A stretch of DNA of 8,955 bases from NCBI GenBank assembly GCA_902795745.1, contig CADBMG010000014.1:1-8955 (forward strand), in the 5' to 3' direction. Both the position numbers and the translations under genes were made by a program. Source of the DNA: an uncultured Pseudomonadota bacterium. GTDB taxonomy: Bacteria; Pseudomonadota; Alphaproteobacteria; RF32; CAG-239. Position 1 is the stretch's first letter; every line of letters starts with the position of its first letter. A model generated the notes under the pieces. It did not search any database. It saw only the letters and a list, made by a program, of their open reading frames with translations, and was not told the origin of the DNA. Below, one piece after another: positions 7,904-8,955 of this stretch.

Positions 7904-8872
7904 ATGACGGAAATTTGTTTTGAACTATTTAATAATCAATTGGTGCAACAATTGGTCGGTGAGGCTGATGCTAATTTGCGATTGATTGAAAAAATGCTGA
8001 ATGTAGAAATTTTGAGTTTTGGAAATCAGATTACCATTAAAGGAGCTTTAAGTGATGTGGAAAATGCCAAAACAGCAATAGAAACGTTGTATCATAAAGC
8101 AAGTAAGGGTATCGGTATCGGAGAGCAAGAGGTCAAAGCAGCTGTGCGTATGAGCGGTGACAATCATCATAGCGATAGTGAAAAACAAGAGATGAATGAT
8201 ATTGTTTTGAAGACTAAAAAACGTTATATTTATCCGCGTTCGGCTATGCAGGCAAAATATATTCAGGAAATGATGAAAAATGAGTTGGTGTTCGGCTTGG
8301 GACCTGCCGGTACAGGTAAGACTTATTTGGCAGTGGCATTGGCGGTTTCGATGATGTTAGAAGGGGCAATTGATAAAATAATTCTTTCGCGTCCGGCGGT
8401 GGAAGCCGGAGAAAATCTGGGCTTTTTACCGGGAGATTTGAAGGAAAAAGTTGACCCTTATCTGCGTCCGCTTTATGATGCTCTTTATGAAATGTTACCG
8501 GCCGAAATGGTTGATAAAAAATTAGCTTTGGGTGAAATAGAAATAGCACCGCTTGCTTTTATGCGCGGGCGTACACTTTCTAACTCGTTCATTATTTTAG
8601 ATGAGGCCCAAAATACGACACCGATGCAGATGAAAATGTTTTTAACGCGCTTGGGCGAAAATTCACGAATGGTGGTCAACGGAGATTTAAGTCAGGTTGA
8701 TTTGCCGCGTGGGGTGATTTCCGGATTGCGAGATGCGTTGGATACTCTGCATGATGTGGATAATATTTCCTCTGTTACTTTCGGTGCCAATGATGTGGTG
8801 CGTCACGGATTGGTAGCTAAAATTGTTCAAGCTTATGAAGAAAAAAGTAAAAAACAACAGGGAAATGACTGA
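7904..8872 (+). CDS. phoH: PhoH-family ATPase (PhoH-like/YbeZ)
   Basis: Cytosolic P-loop ATPase of the PhoH/YbeZ family, thought to work with YbeY in RNA metabolism; its exact substrate is unsettled. The product has 322 residues, typical of the YbeZ type. The N-terminal domain (about 10-65) carries the family pattern GEADANLRLIEKMLNVEI. The ATPase domain has Walker A GPAGTGKT (133-140) and Walker B FIILDEAQN (229-237). It also has LSRPAVEAGENLGFLPGDL (161-179), FMRGRTL (219-225) and NGDLSQVDLP (259-268), and ends with the conserved DVVRHGLVAKIVQAYE. The AAAGGAG ribosome site lies inside the last miaB codons, 9 bases before the ATG. ybeY overlaps the end by 8 bases, so the three genes form one translational unit. 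Confidence 0.96.
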   Translation: MTEICFELFNNQLVQQLVGEADANLRLIEKMLNVEILSFGNQITIKGALSDVENAKTAIETLYHKASKGIGIGEQEVKAAVRMSGDNHHSDSEKQEMNDIVLKTKKRYIYPRSAMQAKYIQEMMKNELVFGLGPAGTGKTYLAVALAVSMMLEGAIDKIILSRPAVEAGENLGFLPGDLKEKVDPYLRPLYDALYEMLPAEMVDKKLALGEIEIAPLAFMRGRTLSNSFIILDEAQNTTPMQMKMFLTRLGENSRMVVNGDLSQVDLPRGVISGLRDALDTLHDVDNISSVTFGANDVVRHGLVAKIVQAYEEKSKKQQGND

Positions 8873-8955
8873 TACTATTTTAGACATTATCTACGAAGAC
8901 GAGCGTTGGCGTGAAACATTACCGCAGATTGAAGTTATCGAAAAAAAAAAAAAAA
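8865..8955 (+). CDS. ybeY: Endoribonuclease YbeY, first 30 codons, cut by window end
   Basis: The frame opens at ATG 8865, 8 bases before the phoH stop (ATGACTGA), and stays open to the edge. The visible start, MTDTILDIIYEDERWRETLPQIE, fits the YbeY N-terminus (hydrophobic strand, then 'EDxRW...LP'). Its place right after phoH is the standard one. YbeY is a zinc metalloprotein needed for 16S rRNA 3'-end maturation and ribosome quality control; its zinc-binding histidines would lie outside the window. A GGGA sits only about 2 bases before the ATG, so start probably depends on ribosomes ending phoH. The last codons fall in a run of 15 A. Confidence 0.8.
   Translation, partial: MTDTILDIIYEDERWRETLPQIEVIEKKKK

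Overview
The window looks like ordinary chromosome from an AT-rich Alphaproteobacterium (about 40% G+C by eye). The basis is inference from gene content and order. The run miaB-phoH-ybeY, a GltX with the KLSKRLGSL motif and the GKKGKDLF...GPEL C-terminal segment, and a groES-groEL pair are all familiar from that class. Stop codons TAA, TAG and TGA are all used, so the genetic code is the standard one. No mobile element, CRISPR array, rRNA or tRNA gene was seen.

Layout. (1) Bases 1-261, plus strand: the last 86 codons of an HD-domain phosphohydrolase of the YedJ/YpgQ type. (2) A 71-base gap between convergent genes. (3) Bases 333-3637, minus strand: a tight operon transcribed gltX -> cysS -> unknown 196-residue protein, with a 12-base gap and then a 1-base TAATG overlap. 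A good sigma70-type promoter sits upstream of gltX. (4) Bases 3638-3792: a divergent control region between gltX and groES, with interleaved short inverted repeats but no CIRCE element. (5) Bases 3793-5732, plus strand: groES-groEL. (6) Bases 5754-5812: two adjacent hairpins between the convergent groEL and infC genes, forming a (bi)directional terminator. (7) Bases 5833-6360, minus strand: infC as a single-gene unit. (8) Bases 6361-6565: a divergent region with a plausible infC promoter. (9) From 6566 to the right edge, plus strand: miaB-phoH-ybeY in a tightly packed operon. ybeY is cut by the window edge within a run of 15 A.

How the genes work together. Most of the window serves translation: charging of tRNA-Glu and tRNA-Cys, initiation (IF3), tRNA wobble-adjacent modification (MiaB), and rRNA maturation (YbeY with its usual partner PhoH). 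The GroEL/GroES chaperonin folds the resulting proteins. The only gene that does not fit a known family here is the small protein translationally coupled to cysS. I found no convincing new multi-gene system. The items most worth a second look are that orphan gene, the Cys/His-containing tail of GroEL, and the interleaved palindromes in the groES promoter region.
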